DNA from: an uncultured Streptomyces sp.
GTDB taxonomy: Bacteria > Actinomycetota > Actinomycetes > Streptomycetales > Streptomycetaceae
DNA: 5,910 nucleotides
Assembly: GCA_946480485.1 (NCBI GenBank)
Contig: CAMLJW010000341.1
Span: forward strand, 1-5,910
Direction of reading: 5' to 3'
Shown here: positions 4,097 to 5,910 of the stretch, one piece after another
Numbering within the stretch: position 1 is the stretch's first letter
Layout: every line of letters begins with the position of its first letter
The notes under the pieces: model-generated
Told to the model about the DNA's origin: nothing
The model's database searches: none
The model's input: only the letters and a program-made list of their open reading frames with translations
Made by a program: the position numbers and the translations under genes

Positions 4097-5910
4097 ATGA
4101 GTCAGCCCGCCGACACCCAGCCACAGGTTCAGCACCCACAGCCCTCCGTGGGCTCCATCGCCGCGCACCGCCCGCACACCGTGGCCGCCGCGGTCTCGGA
4201 CCTGGAGCCCGACCTCGACGCAGACCTCGACGTCTACGAGGACTCCGAGCAGGACGGCGTCCAGTTGCCGCAGGGCCGCTTCCTGGACCGGGAGCGCAGC
4301 TGGCTCGCGTTCAACGAGCGGGTGCTGGAGCTCGCCGAGGACCCGAGCACCCCGCTCCTGGAGCGGGCGAACTTCCTGGCGATCTTCGCCAGCAACCTGG
4401 ACGAGTTCTTCATGGTCCGCGTGGCCGGCCTGAAGCGGCGCATCGCGACCGGCGTCGCCACCCGCTCCGCCTCCGGCCTGCAGCCGCGCGAGGTGCTGGA
4501 GATGATCTGGGCCCGCTCACGCGAGCTGATGGCCCGGCACGCCGCCTGCTTCCACGAGGACGTCGCCCCCGCGCTCGCCGAGGAGGGCATCCACCTGGTC
4601 CGCTGGAACGAGCTGACGGAGAAGGAGCAGGCCCGCCTCTTCACGCTGTTCCGCAACCAGATCTTCCCGGTCCTGACCCCGCTCGCCGTCGACCCCGCGC
4701 ACCCCTTCCCGTATATCTCGGGCCTGTCTCTGAACCTCGCGGTCGTCGTCCGCAACCCGGTCTCCGGCCACCGCCACTTCGCCCGCGTCAAGGTCCCGCC
4801 GTTGCTGTCCCGCTTCCTGGGGGCGTCCCCGGCCCGCTACGTCCCGATCGAGGACGTCATCGCCGCGCACCTCGAAGAGCTGTTCCCCGGCATGGAGGTC
4901 CTGGAGCACCACGCCTTCCGGCTGACCCGGAACGAGGACCTGGAGGTCGAGGAGGACGACGCCGAAAACCTGCTCCAGGCCCTGGAGAAGGAGCTCATGC
5001 GGCGCCGCTTCGGGCCGCCGGTTCGCCTGGAGGTCGAGGAGTCCATCGACCGGTACGTACTTGACCTGCTGGTCCGGGAGCTGAAGGTCAGCGAGGCCGA
5101 GGTGTACCCGCTGCCGGGTCCCCTGGACCTCACGGGCCTCTTCGGCATCGGCCGCCTCGACCGGCCCGAGTTGAAGTACCCGAAGTTCATCGCGGGCACC
5201 CACCGCGACCTCGCCGAGGTCGAGTCGGCGTCGGCGCCCGACATATTCGCCGCCCTGCGTGAGCGCGACGTCCTGCTGCACCACCCGTACGACTCCTTCT
5301 CCACCTCCGTGCAGGCCTTCCTGGAGCAGGCCGCGTCCGACCCGGACGTCCTCGCGATCAAGCAGACCCTGTACCGGACCTCGGGCGACTCACCGATAGT
5401 GGACGCCCTGATCGACGCCGCCGAGTCCGGCAAACAGGTCCTCGTCCTGGTCGAGATCAAGGCGCGCTTCGACGAGCAGGCCAACATCAAGTGGGCCCGC
5501 AAGCTGGAGGAGTCGGGCTGCCATGTCGTGTACGGCCTGGTCGGCCTGAAGACCCACTGCAAGCTGTCCCTGGTGGTCCGCCAGGAGGGCGACACCCTGG
5601 CCCGCTACAGCCACGTCGGCACGGGCAACTACCACCCCAAGACGGCCCGCCTGTACGAGGACCTCGGCCTGCTGACCGCCGACGCCCAGGTCGGCGCGGA
5701 CCTCTCCGACCTCTTCAACCGCCTCTCCGGCTACTCCCGCCGCGAGACATACCGCCGCCTCCTCGTCGCCCCCAGGTCCCTCCGGGACGGCCTGATCTCA
5801 CGGATCAACAAGGAGGCGCAGCACCACTGCGCGGGCCGCCCCGCGTACGTCCGCATCAAGGTCAACTCGATGGTGGACGAGGCGCTCATCGACGCCCTCT
5901 ACCGCGCGTC
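4097..5910 (+). CDS. ppk: Polyphosphate kinase Ppk (PPK1), 3' end beyond the window
   Basis: PPK1 reversibly transfers the gamma-phosphate of ATP to growing polyphosphate. The 604 codons present begin with a disordered-looking, acidic segment (about 1-60). The N-terminal domain opens with [19 protein letters not shown] and includes SNLDEFF, whose N100 matches the ATP-binding Asn of the family. A middle domain follows, then catalytic domain 1 with R427 (LYR), R457 (KARFDE) and the phosphohistidine H487 (KTHCKL). These three keep the 30-residue spacing of E. coli R375, R405 and H435. The second catalytic histidine region (E. coli H592) would lie past the window edge, so the gene is cut by the window, not broken. 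ATG 4097 has GGAAG (4083-4087) 9 nt upstream. GTG 4022, behind AGGGAG (4007-4012), and ATG 3950, without a clear ribosome-binding site, are in-frame alternatives. In S. lividans ppk is induced by phosphate limitation through PhoP; I see no clear PHO box here. Confidence 0.95.
   Translation, partial: MSQPADTQPQVQHPQPSVGSIAAHRPHTVAAAVSDLEPDLDADLDVYEDSEQDGVQLPQGRFLDRERSWLAFNERVLELAEDPSTPLLERANFLAIFASNLDEFFMVRVAGLKRRIATGVATRSASGLQPREVLEMIWARSRELMARHAACFHEDVAPALAEEGIHLVRWNELTEKEQARLFTLFRNQIFPVLTPLAVDPAHPFPYISGLSLNLAVVVRNPVSGHRHFARVKVPPLLSRFLGASPARYVPIEDVIAAHLEELFPGMEVLEHHAFRLTRNEDLEVEEDDAENLLQALEKELMRRRFGPPVRLEVEESIDRYVLDLLVRELKVSEAEVYPLPGPLDLTGLFGIGRLDRPELKYPKFIAGTHRDLAEVESASAPDIFAALRERDVLLHHPYDSFSTSVQAFLEQAASDPDVLAIKQTLYRTSGDSPIVDALIDAAESGKQVLVLVEIKARFDEQANIKWARKLEESGCHVVYGLVGLKTHCKLSLVVRQEGDTLARYSHVGTGNYHPKTARLYEDLGLLTADAQVGADLSDLFNRLSGYSRRETYRRLLVAPRSLRDGLISRINKEAQHHCAGRPAYVRIKVNSMVDEALIDALYRA

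Noticed and set aside
3934..5064. 376-codon + strand ORF over the start of ppk
   Set aside because: It is the wrong frame; its Arg/Pro/Gly-rich product is the usual off-frame reading, while the ppk frame carries all PPK1 motifs.

Overview
The window looks like chromosomal DNA from a Streptomyces or a very close relative. The genes are very G+C-rich with strongly G/C-biased third codon positions. They use GTG starts and 4-nt gene overlaps, and one encodes MshD, the last enzyme of mycothiol biosynthesis, a thiol found in Actinobacteria. No mobile element, phage gene, CRISPR array, tRNA or rRNA is visible.

Layout, all genes on the + strand. Positions 1-354 are a non-coding leader dominated by short tandem repeats (15, 16 and 15 nt), with one doubtful small upstream ORF. 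Positions 355-1083 encode an OmpR-family response regulator and 1080-2549 its membrane histidine kinase, overlapping by 4 nt. The pair matches what I recall of SCO4156-SCO4155 of S. coelicolor/S. lividans, the CssRS secretion-stress system that controls HtrA-like proteases. Positions 2550-2844 are an intergenic spacer with several small repeat structures (an 11-nt direct pair, a 10-nt triplet, and a hairpin between 14-nt near-repeats). Positions 2845-3771 encode MshD, apparently without a Shine-Dalgarno sequence. Positions 3772-4096 hold a strong hairpin terminator with a duplicated 5' arm, then a palindrome flanked by direct repeats upstream of ppk. From 4097 (or an upstream in-frame start) to the window end runs polyphosphate kinase ppk, cut off by the window edge before its second catalytic domain.

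The genes are not one pathway. CssR and CssS form a signalling pair that senses envelope or misfolded-protein stress. MshD makes the thiol buffer mycothiol, and Ppk makes polyphosphate, a phosphate and energy store. All three concern stress or homeostasis, and their co-location agrees with the conserved Streptomyces core region I recall around SCO4145-SCO4157, here apparently more compact. I see no undescribed enzyme system. The most unusual sequence is the tandem-repeat leader before cssR, followed by the repeat clusters in the other two spacers.
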